Notes: generated from the sequence alone by a model not told the origin. A stretch of 64,000 nt of DNA from Rummeliibacillus suwonensis (GCF_007896435.1 NZ_VCBL01000001.1:2107078-2171077), one strand, 5' to 3'; shown: positions 28,085-37,407, counted from the first letter of the stretch. Numbers and translations: made by a program.

Positions 28085-28344
28085 TTATCCTAATCAACTA
28101 TCATCATTGTTGTCAAAATCTCAAAAATGCATGATAATATAATCTTGTGCGAAGTTATTAAAAAGAAACAATCTTACTAGCCATCTATACGCCCCAGCGT
28201 AATTGCGCCAACTATAGAGATGTCTTTTTCTGAATCAAGATCAATTTATGTTTCGCTGTCAAATTACGTATACTTCAAACCCAACTATTTATCTACACAC
28301 TAACGTTATTATACTCTATACAACTAAAAATGAGGTGAAACGAC

Positions 28345-29211
28345 ATGCCAAATATTAAAATAAAAAATACTTTGTTCATTATATTAGGAGCCGCTATTTT
28401 CAGTTTTGGCTTTGTGCATTTTAATATTCAGAACCATCTTGGTGAAGGCGGGTTCAACGGTATTACATTAATCTTATACAATGTATTCCATTTAGATCCT
28501 GCGATCATGAACTTAATGTTAAATATACCCATGTTCATCATCGGATGGCGTGTACTCGGTAAAAAAACTTTTGCTTATACGATTATTGGAACTGTATCTG
28601 TATCCGTATTCCTAAAAATATTTCAAATTTATCAATTTCCAATTGATTTGCATGATGATATGTTCCTTGTATCATTATTTGCTGGTGTATTTCTTGGTGT
28701 TGGGCTTGGTATCATCTTCCGTGTTGGGGGCACAACAGGTGGCGTGGATATCATTGCTCGATTAGTGAATAAATTCTTCGGTTGGCCAATGGGGAAAACA
28801 ATGTTTATCTTTGATGCAACCGTCATCGTCTTATCATGGATAACGTATCTAGATGCTCGCTCTGTTATGTATACATTAGTCTGTGTATTTGTCACCGCTC
28901 AAGTCATTGACTTTGTACAAGAAGGAGCTTATGCAGCAAGAGGGGCGATCATTATTTCAAATAATAATCATAAAATTGCTGAGCGCATTGCCAAACAAAT
29001 GGATCGAGGTGTTACGTTTTTAAAAGGGTATGGCTACTATACAAAGGAAGAACGCGAAGTCATCTATTGTGTAGTCGCCAAAAATGAAATGTTCAAGCTG
29101 AAAAGTATCGTTCTGACAGTAGACCCACATGCCTTCATATCTGTCTCTGAAGTGCATGACGTTAGTGGGGAAGGTTTTACTTTAGACGATCAAAAAAGAC
29201 CGATTGAATAA
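28345..29211 (+). CDS. ypjC: YitT/YpjC-type integral membrane protein (DUF161 + DUF2179)
   Basis: A 288-residue protein with five to six membrane helices (TLFIILGAAIFSFGFVHF first, then segments near residues 45-65, 75-95, 103-125 and 150-185). The glycine-rich motif RVGGTTGGVDIIARL is diagnostic of the YitT family. A cytoplasmic DUF2179 domain follows (about 200-280, with MDRGVTFLKGYGYYTKEEREVIYCVV). Transport or signalling activity is unproven for the family. GAGGTG precedes the start. It is the only plus-strand gene between ponA and ansA, and its stop codon abuts a family A repeat. Confidence 0.85.
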   Translation: MPNIKIKNTLFIILGAAIFSFGFVHFNIQNHLGEGGFNGITLILYNVFHLDPAIMNLMLNIPMFIIGWRVLGKKTFAYTIIGTVSVSVFLKIFQIYQFPIDLHDDMFLVSLFAGVFLGVGLGIIFRVGGTTGGVDIIARLVNKFFGWPMGKTMFIFDATVIVLSWITYLDARSVMYTLVCVFVTAQVIDFVQEGAYAARGAIIISNNNHKIAERIAKQMDRGVTFLKGYGYYTKEEREVIYCVVAKNEMFKLKSIVLTVDPHAFISVSEVHDVSGEGFTLDDQKRPIE

Positions 29212-29490
29212 AACTTAGTGTGGATTTTCTTCATCTTTCTAGGTGTTCGCTAAATGATTCGGCCAGACCGCACCATCGTATAAAGTGAAGCTTCCATCAG
29301 TAGGCGCTTCTTCTTCCTCACTGAAATAGAGGAACTCAGGTGTTGCCACAGGACGTGGCAACACCTGAGTAACCAACATCTTGTTGGCCCGAACCAATCG
29401 GGCTTTTACGGGCAGTTGATCCCCCACTCTCTTTCTCATTTTTCCCTAAACCCTGAGGTGGGGTCTTACCGCCTGTTAACGCGGGATAAA
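29209..29490 (+). repeat. Family A hairpin element, copy A6 (partial plus near-complete copy)
   Basis: A partial start (29209-29250: ATAAAACTTAGTGTGG...) joins the ypjC stop. A fuller copy begins ATAAAGTGAAGCTTCC at about 29280. Its second hairpin is a perfect 15-bp stem around AGGAC. It then has CCAACATCTTGTTGG, CCCGAACCAATCGGG, a long stem with CCCCCAC and GTGGGG, and ends GCGGGATAAA. Confidence 0.85.
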
Positions 29491-29521
29491 ATATGAAAAA
29501 AATAATTTTCCTCACGACATA

Positions 29522-29690
29522 TTATTTATAAATATCATTATTCTTAATATACCAAGCACAAGTTTCTTCAATAGCTTATCCATATGAAGTTGGCTCAAAT
29601 TCAAAATTACTAGTAAATTTGCTTGAATCTACTGTAAAATCATTAATATTTTGATAGATTAGTTCCAAAAAAATTACCCATTCATTCGAA
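29522..29690 (-). pseudogene. C-terminal remnant of an NAD-dependent epimerase/dehydratase
   Basis: One minus frame reads FTVDSSKFTSNFEFEPTSYG, a stop (TAA at 29576-29578 where CAA for Gln is expected), then AIEETCAWYIKNN to a natural stop at 29522. This is the typical end of an extended SDR sugar epimerase. The upstream 200 or so residues are absent and nothing restores the frame. It lies between repeat A6 and the GDPD gene, so the gene was probably lost by deletion around the repeat. Confidence 0.55.
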
Positions 29691-29797
29691 TATTAATACT
29701 CTAGTATTGACTGACAAATAATTATACTTTAAATGTATTTTACCCTGTAAGCTATTTGTTTCTTTACTATTTTCATGATTTAAACCCCTCTTGTATT

Positions 29798-30877
29798 TCA
29801 TTTCTTAATCATTTTTTGTATGTCATCTAAATAATCTGTGAAAACACCATCAACACCATATTGTAACGTTTTATGAATGAGCTCCTTCTCATTTGAATGA
29901 TCGAACCAAGCATGCACTTTTAAATGCGCTTGATGCATTCTGTCGACAAAGCTTTTATCAATCAGCTTCGCATAAGGCCCTACACCTATTGCATATTGCT
30001 TAACAGCATTTATATTTACGTTTTTTACTGCGTCGCCAACTAACAATAAAATTAAAGAAATATTAGGATCTAAACTTTTTACTCGCTTTAGACTATCCTG
30101 TGAATATGATTGTATGATGACTTGTCTTTCTAATCCATATTGATGAATTAGTTTTAACAATTCACCTTCCATCACAGTTTTTCCATCAACTTTCCTTGTT
30201 TCAATATAGTATTTCGTAGTCTTTCTGAAACGAGCAAAAATTTCTTCAAGGCTAGGTATTTTTTGGCCATCACCCAAGCTTAATTGTTTTAACTGCTGTA
30301 AAGTATAATCTGAAACTTTTCCGGTACCATTAGTGGTTCTGTCTACTGTTTCATCATGCATAGCTATTAACTGGTTATCTTTCGTTAATCTAAGATCAAT
30401 CTCGATGTAATCCGCCTTTTTATCAACAGCTTGCTTATAAGCGAGTAGAGAGTGTTCAGAAGCAAGATGATTAGCTCCTCCCCGGTGAGCAATGATTAAG
30501 GGATGAATTGCTATATTTTCTTTTGTAGTTTTTACTTTTGCTGCATTTGGAGTATTTTCGTGTTTCACTGATTTAATTGTTTTGACTACTTTAATATATT
30601 GACCATTTAACCAGCCTTTTTTATTTTTATATTTCATTTTATACCAAGTACCATTCTTAGTACGTTTTTTGGAAATATAAATAACCTTTTTTCCTTTTGG
30701 AACTACGAGAATACGTGAAGATTTTATACTAGCCCCCTTACGCATATTTATATTAGCTGTAGTTTTATAAGTTGAAATCGAACTTGCCTTTGCAATCTCT
30801 GCTCCCCCAAAAACATTCCCATCAGTATTGAGTAGTAATGATATTGCGATGATGCAACATACTACTGCCTTTTTCAT
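29798..30877 (-). CDS. Exported SH3b-glycerophosphodiester phosphodiesterase
   Basis: A 359-residue secreted protein. The signal peptide (MKKAVVCCIIAISLLLNTDG) is followed by a bacterial SH3 domain (about residues 33-95: ANINMRKGASIKSSRILVV, TWYKMKYKNKKGWLNG), a linker, and a GDPD TIM barrel (about 122-358). The barrel carries HRGG, IEIDLRLTKDNQLIAMHDETVDRTTNGTG (catalytic Glu, Asp and His) and IETRKVDG. It should hydrolyse glycerophosphodiesters outside the membrane, either deacylated lipids or wall teichoic acid, with SH3b binding the wall (inference). ATG 30877 follows GGAGGAG; an upstream in-frame start has no ribosome site. B. subtilis has no such gene at this place. Confidence 0.88.
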   Translation of the reverse strand: MKKAVVCCIIAISLLLNTDGNVFGGAEIAKASSISTYKTTANINMRKGASIKSSRILVVPKGKKVIYISKKRTKNGTWYKMKYKNKKGWLNGQYIKVVKTIKSVKHENTPNAAKVKTTKENIAIHPLIIAHRGGANHLASEHSLLAYKQAVDKKADYIEIDLRLTKDNQLIAMHDETVDRTTNGTGKVSDYTLQQLKQLSLGDGQKIPSLEEIFARFRKTTKYYIETRKVDGKTVMEGELLKLIHQYGLERQVIIQSYSQDSLKRVKSLDPNISLILLLVGDAVKNVNINAVKQYAIGVGPYAKLIDKSFVDRMHQAHLKVHAWFDHSNEKELIHKTLQYGVDGVFTDYLDDIQKMIKK

Positions 30878-31069
30878 ATGATATTCTCCTCCAAATATAT
30901 GTGTATTTACCAATGAACGGCTTTTGTTATTTTTTCGACATATACTTGAATTGTTTTAGTCAAATTATGTATGATCTTACATCTCCGTCGTTTAATGAAT
31001 AGCTAGATTCGGTAGATCATACCAAGAAATTTTCAACATTTATATGAGTTGTTTAAATACGTACATATA

Positions 31070-31112
31070 AAACAAAAAGGTACCTACAAATAAATTTTGT
31101 AGTATACCTTTT
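31070..31112 (-). terminator. Terminator of the zinc metallopeptidase gene
   Basis: AAAAGGTA-ACTACAAA pairs with TTTGTAG-TACCTTTT, followed on the minus strand by TGTTTTATATG. Confidence 0.75.
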
Positions 31113-31133
31113 GGGCCTAGCTGAGTATTTTCA

Positions 31134-31152
31134 TACAAACATTATGTTTGTA
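31134..31152. promoter_or_regulatory. 19-bp inverted repeat TACAAACAT-T-ATGTTTGTA
   Basis: Perfect 9-bp arms with a one-base centre in the 3' region of the metallopeptidase gene. It could be an operator for the downstream GDPD gene (start at 30877) or part of the 3' end. No protein is assigned. Confidence 0.3.
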
Positions 31153-31193
31153 CTACATCCTTAACCAAGATGCCTTAATATTATTTACGAACA

Positions 31194-31883
31194 CTATTCA
31201 TCATCATTATTCATACCTGTAAAGATTAACAATAATCGTAACAATTCCAAGATGGCGGTAGCTGCTGCTGCTACATAAGTTAAAGCTGCTGCACTTAATA
31301 CTTTTCGCGCATCAGGTTCTTCTTCATTACGAATAATTCCTAAGCTAACAACTTGATTGAGAGCGCGTTTAGATGCATCAAATTCTACTGGTAGCGTAAC
31401 AAATTGAAAAAGTACTCCAACCGCTAATAGTATGATTCCAACAAGCATCAATGATTTTATTGATCCAAGGAGACCAATCATAATGAAAATCCATGATGCA
31501 TTTGAAGAAATATTGGCTGCTGGTACTAATTTTGAACGAAATGTTAAAAAAGCATACGCTTCCTTATGTTGAATTGCATGTCCGCATTCATGAGCTGCTA
31601 CAGCAGTACCAGCAACGGAAGCATGATGATAATTTTGCGATGATAAGGCTACAGTCTTAGTTGTTGGATCGTAATGATCCGACAAAACACCTGATGTTTC
31701 TACAACTCTTACATTACTTAGCCCATTGCTATCCAAAATGGTTCTTGCTACTTCTGCACCTGTCATCCCCGAAGTGGAACGAACTTCTGCATAACGCCTA
31801 TACGTTTTTATTACCTTCCGTTGTGCATAAAGAGGCAATAACATTAACACGAGAAAATATACGATATACATCGCTATTGACAA
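31194..31883 (-). CDS. Membrane zinc metallopeptidase (YugP family)
   Basis: A 229-residue membrane protein with the zinc-binding HEXXH-type motif AAHECGHAIQH (about residues 106-116), preceded by the short amphipathic segment SQNYHHASVAGTAV. Membrane helices occur at the N-terminus (IAMYIVYFLVLMLLPLYAQ), after the motif (ASWIFIMIGLLG, LMLVGIILLAVGVLF) and at the C-terminus (AAATAILELLRLLLIF). This is the YugP/neutral zinc metallopeptidase 2 pattern; the substrate is unknown. TTG 31883 fits the GGAGG site best (9 nt); the ATG at 31892 abuts it. It occupies the position of ypjB in B. subtilis. Confidence 0.85.
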   Translation of the reverse strand: MSIAMYIVYFLVLMLLPLYAQRKVIKTYRRYAEVRSTSGMTGAEVARTILDSNGLSNVRVVETSGVLSDHYDPTTKTVALSSQNYHHASVAGTAVAAHECGHAIQHKEAYAFLTFRSKLVPAANISSNASWIFIMIGLLGSIKSLMLVGIILLAVGVLFQFVTLPVEFDASKRALNQVVSLGIIRNEEEPDARKVLSAAALTYVAAAATAILELLRLLLIFTGMNNDDE

Positions 31884-31918
31884 ATAAACCATCCTCCTAT
31901 TACGTACTTAACCTTATT

Positions 31919-32533
31919 TTAAAGGGAATCATTTTTTACCGCAAACGATAACCTTTTTTGTGATACAAAATAAGCTAACGTAATACAAGCAATTGATAAC
32001 CAGAATGTGAAATAGCCTATTTTAGACATGTACATAGAAAGCATACTATAGATCGGCATCTGACCAAAGACATAATCAATAACATCATTATGTAGAGTCC
32101 AAATTGAAGCAATTCCTACATGAATCATCTTCATATTATACATGGGGATATATAAAATCCCCTGAACGGCCATTGCAAAATGAGAAATAACAAGCATCCA
32201 TCCTAGAAAACCGATCGACCCCATTTGCATAAGTGCCAATATATTCATCACTACTGCCCAAAGACCATATTTAACTAATGTAATAAGCGCTAATGCTTCT
32301 ATCAAGCTCCAGTTTTTGCCGAATAGCCATCCTATAATAGCAATCGAGAAAAAGAGAGTAGCTGTCGGACTATCGGGAACAAAAATATAAAAAATAGGAC
32401 TCGTAATCGATAATTGCTCACCATACCAAATATAACCACCAATTGTCCCTAATATATTAATGATTAATAACATCCACAGAAAAAAACGGTGCGATAATAT
32501 CTTCCATACAAACATCAATAGTCTAGTCATCAT
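31919..32533 (-). CDS. ypjA: YpjA membrane protein (DUF1405)
   Basis: A 204-residue protein with six to seven hydrophobic helices and conserved polar residues between them (GGYIWYGEQL, FVPDSPTATLFFS, WTLHNDVIDYVFG), as in the DUF1405/YpjA family. The function is unknown. It directly follows qcrC in B. subtilis and here, which suggests a link to the cytochrome bc complex or membrane bioenergetics, but no evidence beyond position supports this. AAGGGG precedes two adjacent ATGs (32533 and 32530). The qcr terminator separates it from qcrC. Confidence 0.82.
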   Translation of the reverse strand: MMTRLLMFVWKILSHRFFLWMLLIINILGTIGGYIWYGEQLSITSPIFYIFVPDSPTATLFFSIAIIGWLFGKNWSLIEALALITLVKYGLWAVVMNILALMQMGSIGFLGWMLVISHFAMAVQGILYIPMYNMKMIHVGIASIWTLHNDVIDYVFGQMPIYSMLSMYMSKIGYFTFWLSIACITLAYFVSQKRLSFAVKNDSL

Positions 32534-32614
32534 TTTCCCCTTATATTATAAAATAATTTGTTATGTATTATACAGTATTATCTTTATATGTAAAGAATAG
32601 AAGCAGTCCGAAAA

Positions 32615-32666
32615 AGAAAAAGAGCTACCCAAAAAGTCGGTGAAAACCAACTTTTCGGAGTAGCTC
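32615..32666 (-). terminator. Terminator of qcrABC
   Basis: A long stem, GAGCTACTCCGAAAAGTTGG with CCGACTTTTTGGGTAGCTC, is followed on the minus strand by TTTTTCTTTTTC, 44 nt after the qcrC stop. Confidence 0.9.
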
Positions 32667-32709
32667 CATTAGCTAGTAAAAAATGTTTCGAAGATTATAT
32701 AGTCCTCTA

Positions 32710-33477
32710 TTATTCAGCTTTTAAACCTGAAATAAATTTAGCTAATTTTTGAAGATCTTCATCAGATCCTTTGTATTGGCCTGCTGGCATAGTACGTATA
32801 CCTTTATGAGCAATATTAGCAATTTCATCAGCTGATAAGCCTGTATCCGTTAATGCAGGACCTGCACCGCCTTGAAGTTTATCACCATGACAGTTAATAC
32901 ATGATTGTTTCGCATATACTTTGTAACCTGGATCTTCTTGATTAATCTCAACTGTTTTAACGATTTGTCCTTGTTTCTTAGCAGCAGCCCAGTCGTGGTT
33001 AACAACTGATTCCCATGTTAAGAAGACCATAGAAGCAAGTGTTAATAACATAAATGCTACTGGAAGTGGTCGTTTTAATGGTTTACGTTCAGGACCTCTA
33101 TCTAAGAATGGCGCTAACATCAATGAACCAATCGCAATGGCTGGAATAACGATTGCACCAATTGTATTATAAGGACCTGAAGCATATTCATATTTAAGTA
33201 ATTGATATAAGAATAAGAAATACCAGTCCGGCATTGGAATATAGCTAGTATTAGTTGGATCAGCTTGTCCCTCTAGTGGAGATGGGTGAGCAATTGTTAA
33301 AATTAAATAACCAACTAAGAATACCGCACCAACCATCCATTCTTTTAACAAGAAGTCTGGCCAGAATGGTTCTGTTTTGCCTGGATATTCGGAATAATCT
33401 GGTGGATATACGTTTTTGTTGTCCTTTTTTGGAACACGCGTATCTCCTACGAATTTCATTCCTTTTCCTTTATGCAT
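32710..33477 (-). CDS. qcrC: Menaquinol:cytochrome c reductase subunit C (cytochrome b/c fusion)
   Basis: QcrC combines the subunit IV part of cytochrome b with a membrane-tethered cytochrome c. In the 255-residue protein three helices (about residues 48-65, 107-127 and 142-160) include the PDWYFLFLYQLLKYEY quinol-site region (the conserved PEWY is PDWY here). The C-terminal domain carries haem motif CINCH (about 198-202) and a distal methionine in TMPAGQYKG. The complex moves electrons from menaquinol to cytochrome c oxidase and pumps protons. AAGGAGGGG precedes the ATG. It is the last gene of qcrA-qcrB-qcrC. Confidence 0.95.
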   Translation of the reverse strand: MHKGKGMKFVGDTRVPKKDNKNVYPPDYSEYPGKTEPFWPDFLLKEWMVGAVFLVGYLILTIAHPSPLEGQADPTNTSYIPMPDWYFLFLYQLLKYEYASGPYNTIGAIVIPAIAIGSLMLAPFLDRGPERKPLKRPLPVAFMLLTLASMVFLTWESVVNHDWAAAKKQGQIVKTVEINQEDPGYKVYAKQSCINCHGDKLQGGAGPALTDTGLSADEIANIAHKGIRTMPAGQYKGSDEDLQKLAKFISGLKAE

Positions 33478-33520
33478 TTTGTCCCCTCCTTAAGGAAATA
33501 TTAATGGCTGTATTGTAATA

Positions 33521-34195
33521 CTACAATGGGCCAGATATCCCTTGTCTACGAATCATGATAAAGTGCGCAGCAAGCAATGCAAGTAGACATGCTGGCAAGA
33601 AGAATACATGAATCGCAAAGAATCTTGTTAATGTTTGTGCACCGATGATGGATGAATCACCAGCTAATAATATTTTGATTGCTTCACCAATAAATGGTAC
33701 AGAAGCTGCAATTTGAATACCTACTTTTGTAGCAAATAATGCTTTCATATCCCAAGGAAGTAGGTAACCTGTAAAGCCAAGGCCTAACATTACACAGAAG
33801 ATTAGAACCCCAACAATCCAGTTCAATTCACGAGGCTTTTTATAAGATCCTGTGAAGAATACACGTAATGTATGAAGGAACATCATGACAATTACGAGGG
33901 AAGCGCCCCAGTGGTGCATACCACGCACAATTTCACCGAATGCTACCTCATTTTGTAGGTAGTAAACAGATTTCCACGCATTTTCGATATCTGGTACATA
34001 GTACATTGTTAAGAACATACCTGATAAAATTTGAATAACAGTAACGAAGAACGTTAACCCGCCAAAACAATATACGAATGCAGAGAAATGGTGTGCAGGG
34101 TTTACGTGCTCTGGAACTTCGTGGTCGGCAATATCGCGCCAAATCGGTGTAATATCAAGGCGTTCATCGACCCAATCATAGATTTTATTAAGCAC
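33521..34195 (-). CDS. qcrB: Cytochrome b6-type subunit of the bc complex
   Basis: QcrB is the 224-residue, four-helix cytochrome b6-like subunit that binds the b haems, with an extra haem ci typical of the b6 type. Haem-ligand histidines are in GMHHWGASLVIVMMFLHTLRVF and FFAIHVFFLPACLLALLAAHFIMI. The quinone-site helix has GLGFTGYLLPWD, and the cysteine for haem ci is in FVYCFGG. Start is GTG 34195, 10 nt after AAGGGGG, giving the same length as the B. subtilis protein. It lies 21 nt after qcrA. Confidence 0.95.
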   Translation of the reverse strand: MLNKIYDWVDERLDITPIWRDIADHEVPEHVNPAHHFSAFVYCFGGLTFFVTVIQILSGMFLTMYYVPDIENAWKSVYYLQNEVAFGEIVRGMHHWGASLVIVMMFLHTLRVFFTGSYKKPRELNWIVGVLIFCVMLGLGFTGYLLPWDMKALFATKVGIQIAASVPFIGEAIKILLAGDSSIIGAQTLTRFFAIHVFFLPACLLALLAAHFIMIRRQGISGPL

Positions 34196-34216
34196 TGATG
34201 TCGTACCCCCTTACAA

Positions 34217-34720
34217 TTATACTAAAGTGTTTGCTCTTGTTTTTCCGATCAATAATAGACCGTCTTTTACTTTTACTTCAAACTCGTCTAATGGACCAAG
34301 TGGTGGTGTACCTGCCACATTTTTACCGTTTTTCTCATAACGGCCTCCGTGACATGGGCAATAGAATTCGTTTTTAAAATCCTTGTTACCATCCCAGTTA
34401 ACCGTACAGCCTAAATGTTTACATACTGGTGAAAGCGCAATAATCTTATCCCCATCTTTATAAACCCATGCTGTATTTGTAACTTTTGATTTGTACCAAG
34501 CATCAACTTGTTCAAACGTAAAATCTACTTTTACAGGAGTGTCAGAAAGCTCTGAGGCTTTTTTGTCAGTAGGTACGAAGTCTCCCCCAGCTTTTTTTTG
34601 TAAAATTGGGTCGACTGCGAAGCGAGCCATTGGCATTAACATACCAGCTGCCATGAAACCACCAACACCTGTAAGTGTATAGTTCAAAAATTGACGTCTT
34701 GTGACACGATTGTTACTCAT
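34217..34720 (-). CDS. qcrA: Rieske iron-sulfur subunit of the bc complex
   Basis: QcrA carries the 2Fe-2S cluster that accepts the first electron from menaquinol. The 167-residue protein has a twin-arginine-like N-terminus (VTRRQFLNY), one membrane anchor (TGVGGFMAAGMLMPMA) and cluster motifs CKHLGC (about residues 107-112) and CPCHGG (about 126-131), with the cross-bridging cysteines present. It is exported folded through Tat in this family. GAGGGGGG precedes the ATG. It is the first gene of the qcr operon; a promoter is expected in the 154-nt gap before ypiF, but I could not mark one. Confidence 0.95.
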   Translation of the reverse strand: MSNNRVTRRQFLNYTLTGVGGFMAAGMLMPMARFAVDPILQKKAGGDFVPTDKKASELSDTPVKVDFTFEQVDAWYKSKVTNTAWVYKDGDKIIALSPVCKHLGCTVNWDGNKDFKNEFYCPCHGGRYEKNGKNVAGTPPLGPLDEFEVKVKDGLLLIGKTRANTLV

Positions 34721-34874
34721 CCTTTTCCCCCCTCTAACTTCAGGTCAGTCCAACGGACAAACTTATACAAAATAGTAATACTAGGACATATCTATGATAT
34801 ATCAACTAAAATGTGAGGTCAATAACGCATTCAACTGTTTTATGTCCATTTGTGAACATTTATTGAAAGAAGAT

Positions 34875-35324
34875 TTATTGTTTTGACCATTTTGAAGATA
34901 GCACTGGTATTACTTGTCTTAACTGATCACTTAGAACTGATTGTTTAACTTTTTCATCCATATCACCTAATGGAATAGATGGCAGCCAAATCATGTCATA
35001 ATTTGTTGTGAATCTATTCCATTCATGGTCAGATGTTATAAAGAAAATATATTTGAAACCAGCAGCCACTAATTCATCATAAATAGCTGTGATTATGTCT
35101 TCTTTTGACATTGACGCAGTATATGTAATTGGTGAAGTTAACACAATTCGTCCCTTGAATTGTTGTTCAATGAAATTTGTTAATGACATTAAAAATTCTG
35201 CCCCAGAAGCACTCTGTTTTATACCTAAATCTTTTCCTTCTAATATGACTAATGGAACTAATGCTGTATCAATAAACTCCTTTTGTTTTAAAAATTCATC
35301 AATATCCTTGCTTGTCCAAAACAT
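34875..35324 (-). CDS. ypiF: YpiF (DUF2487) protein
   Basis: A 149-residue cytoplasmic protein of the DUF2487 family, of unknown function. Conserved stretches include MFWTSKDIDEFLKQKEFIDTALVPL at the start and FFITSDHEW in the last third. ATG 35324 follows AGGAGG; the longer frame's extra 11 residues lie in an upstream hairpin. It sits between ypiB and qcrA as in B. subtilis, so co-regulation with the bc complex is possible. Confidence 0.85.
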   Translation of the reverse strand: MFWTSKDIDEFLKQKEFIDTALVPLVILEGKDLGIKQSASGAEFLMSLTNFIEQQFKGRIVLTSPITYTASMSKEDIITAIYDELVAAGFKYIFFITSDHEWNRFTTNYDMIWLPSIPLGDMDEKVKQSVLSDQLRQVIPVLSSKWSKQ

Positions 35325-35341
35325 TTTTATTCCTCCTAAAA

Positions 35342-35367
35342 GTAAGACTTCATCCAATGACGGATGA
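35342..35367 (-). terminator. Hairpin between ypiB and ypiF
   Basis: GACTTCATCC/GGATGAAGTC stem. The minus strand continues TTACTTTT and the plus strand TTTATTTTTTTT, so it is a better terminator on the plus strand. It may partially separate ypiA-ypiB from ypiF-qcrABC. Confidence 0.6.
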
Positions 35368-35372
35368 AGTCT

Positions 35373-35927
35373 TTATTTTTTTTCTACATTTTTAATCACA
35401 TTCAATAATGCAGACAACCTATAAAACTTCTCTTTATCATTTTGATCTAACGCTTCATCAATCTGTTTTAAAATAGCTTCCTCTTGAAAAGTCTTCATAC
35501 TATCTTGCAAAATTTCCTCTGCAAGCTGACGATCTGATTCGCTTATTTGTAAATAATTTGGCATATAAGGATTCTCCTCTAATACCGTTAAATATTCTCT
35601 ACTTGGCGGAACCTTTGGAAAATTTAATTGGATGTACATCTCTTCATCTGAATGAAGTCTTAAATCATGGAAGGATTTTTCCGCATCTGCTGTCATAATA
35701 TTCCCCCGATAGAAGCGAAATGGTATGCCAGATGATTCGGTTGTTGACATAACCATTGCTCGTGGGCAGTAATGTGCTTCTTCTACAAAATGAATATGTT
35801 CTAATAATTCATCATGACCAAGCAGATAATTCAAAATCCATACACACTCACGTCGTTTCATTTGGTACTTCTTTAAAAACCAGCGGACAAATTCTTTTTT
35901 GTCCAAGACAGAAACGGATGCGGTCAT
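35373..35927 (-). CDS. ypiB: YpiB (UPF0302) protein with C-terminal IDEAL domain
   Basis: A 184-residue protein. The N-terminal UPF0302 region includes [26 protein letters not shown] and [18 protein letters not shown]. The C-terminal short IDEAL-type helix reads [23 protein letters not shown] (the family is named for the ID-EAL residues, about 148-170). The function is unknown. ATG 35927 is preferred (GAGGAGG, 10 nt) over an earlier start inside the ypiA 3' region. It is coupled with ypiA upstream. Confidence 0.87.
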   Translation of the reverse strand: MTASVSVLDKKEFVRWFLKKYQMKRRECVWILNYLLGHDELLEHIHFVEEAHYCPRAMVMSTTESSGIPFRFYRGNIMTADAEKSFHDLRLHSDEEMYIQLNFPKVPPSREYLTVLEENPYMPNYLQISESDRQLAEEILQDSMKTFQEEAILKQIDEALDQNDKEKFYRLSALLNVIKNVEKK

Positions 35928-35944
35928 TTTGTATGAGCCTCCTC

Positions 35945-37198
35945 TCATTCAAAAGTTTGCAAAAGATCTTGCCAAGTAGGTTCTTCTGGTTGTAAAGCAA
36001 TCAACTGTTTCACTACATCTTTTGCCTCAGCGCGTTTACCATCTTCAATCAAGAAATAAACGTATTTTTCAAGGAATAATGGATCTTCCTTATGGTCATT
36101 ATATGCTAATTGATAAAAATCGTATGCACGTTCATAATTTTCTAATCGATCGTAAGAGATAGCTGCAAACGCCGATAAAGTGGACCAATCAAAACTTTCT
36201 TGCTCTAGTTTTTCGATTAGTTCAACAATTTCTTCATCTCGTTCTTCTTTTGAAAGGATCGAAACAAGGGTAATAATGGCTTCCATATATTCACTGTCTA
36301 ACGCAATTGCTTGTCGTAAATATTGTTCAGCTTCTTCTGGTAGGCTGTTTTTAAGGGCCATTTTTCCTGCAAATAGATAAAGCTCTTTATCATACTCATC
36401 GCGAGTTATCCCCTCTTTGATCACTGCTAATGCTTGTTGATTATTTTCAAGCATCGCATAACTTTGCGCTAATAGCAGATAGGCTGAAAAGTAATCTGGA
36501 TCTAAAGTTTTTAAATCCTCCGTGTATCGGATAGCTGTTTCATACATTTGTGATTGGAATGCAGAATAGGCTGCACCAAATAATAGGTCTGGTGATGTAT
36601 TATCCTCAAGTGCTTTCATATAAAAAGTTAAGGCCTCTTCAAACGCCGCTCCTGCACGATGTACTTCTGCTAATCGCTCAACTAACCGTACACCTGCTAT
36701 TTCAGTTTGTTCTTCGTACAATTCATGATAGATACGAGCTGCCTCCGTAAAACGTCCCATTTCCATTAATAATTCTGCTTTTGCAAAATGTAGTAAGGGT
36801 TCATCTGGCAATAAATCTAATGCTTCATCTATACGCTGCTCCGAAACTTCATATAACCCTTGCATTTGATAATAATCCGCCAAAGCCAATAAAACTTGTG
36901 GATACTCTGGTGCAGCATTGTCGATCGACATCAATAAATTTAATGCCTCATCCTCTTGTTCTCGCTCCATCAATAATGTAGCACGATCAATTTTAAGTTG
37001 CGCTTCATCTGGGAATAAATATAATAAGTGTTCTAATAATTCATCAGCTTCCTCTAAAAAGCCGAAATTCGTCAGCAACCCTATTACTTCATATTGTATA
37101 GAAGGATCTGCCTGTATTTTAAAATCTTCGAGAAGATTTTGAATGCCTTCTAAGTTCCCTTTTTGAATGGTATCAATCATTTTTTCCTGTATATCCAT
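35945..37198 (-). CDS. ypiA: YpiA tetratricopeptide repeat protein
   Basis: A 417-residue soluble protein built almost wholly of TPR-like 34-residue helical pairs; about ten can be followed, for example [29 protein letters not shown] and [25 protein letters not shown]. It is very acidic and has no catalytic motif, so it is probably a scaffold. It heads the ypiA-ypiB cluster next to the aro genes as in B. subtilis. Start ATG 37198; upstream lies a 250-nt gap ending in the aroA terminator. Confidence 0.88.
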   Translation of the reverse strand: MDIQEKMIDTIQKGNLEGIQNLLEDFKIQADPSIQYEVIGLLTNFGFLEEADELLEHLLYLFPDEAQLKIDRATLLMEREQEDEALNLLMSIDNAAPEYPQVLLALADYYQMQGLYEVSEQRIDEALDLLPDEPLLHFAKAELLMEMGRFTEAARIYHELYEEQTEIAGVRLVERLAEVHRAGAAFEEALTFYMKALEDNTSPDLLFGAAYSAFQSQMYETAIRYTEDLKTLDPDYFSAYLLLAQSYAMLENNQQALAVIKEGITRDEYDKELYLFAGKMALKNSLPEEAEQYLRQAIALDSEYMEAIITLVSILSKEERDEEIVELIEKLEQESFDWSTLSAFAAISYDRLENYERAYDFYQLAYNDHKEDPLFLEKYVYFLIEDGKRAEAKDVVKQLIALQPEEPTWQDLLQTFE

Positions 37199-37407
37199 TT
37201 TGTCACCTGATTCTACTTTTTATGCCTTCATTAAGCTGAGCTACAACTTTAGCGCGGCTAAAAATAACTGCCCCTCGTACACTTTTTAACCTTCAATTGA
37301 ATCATTAAAATAACCGCTTTCGATTTGGATTTTCCAATGATTTTCGAAGCTAGATGCACTGCCTTCGCTTTTAACATTATGCTACATGACTATGGCTTTA
37401 TACACAA

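Noticed and set aside
29239-29439. 66-residue frame within repeat A6
   Set aside because: It is made entirely of repeat sequence with no ribosome site; the repeat structure explains it.
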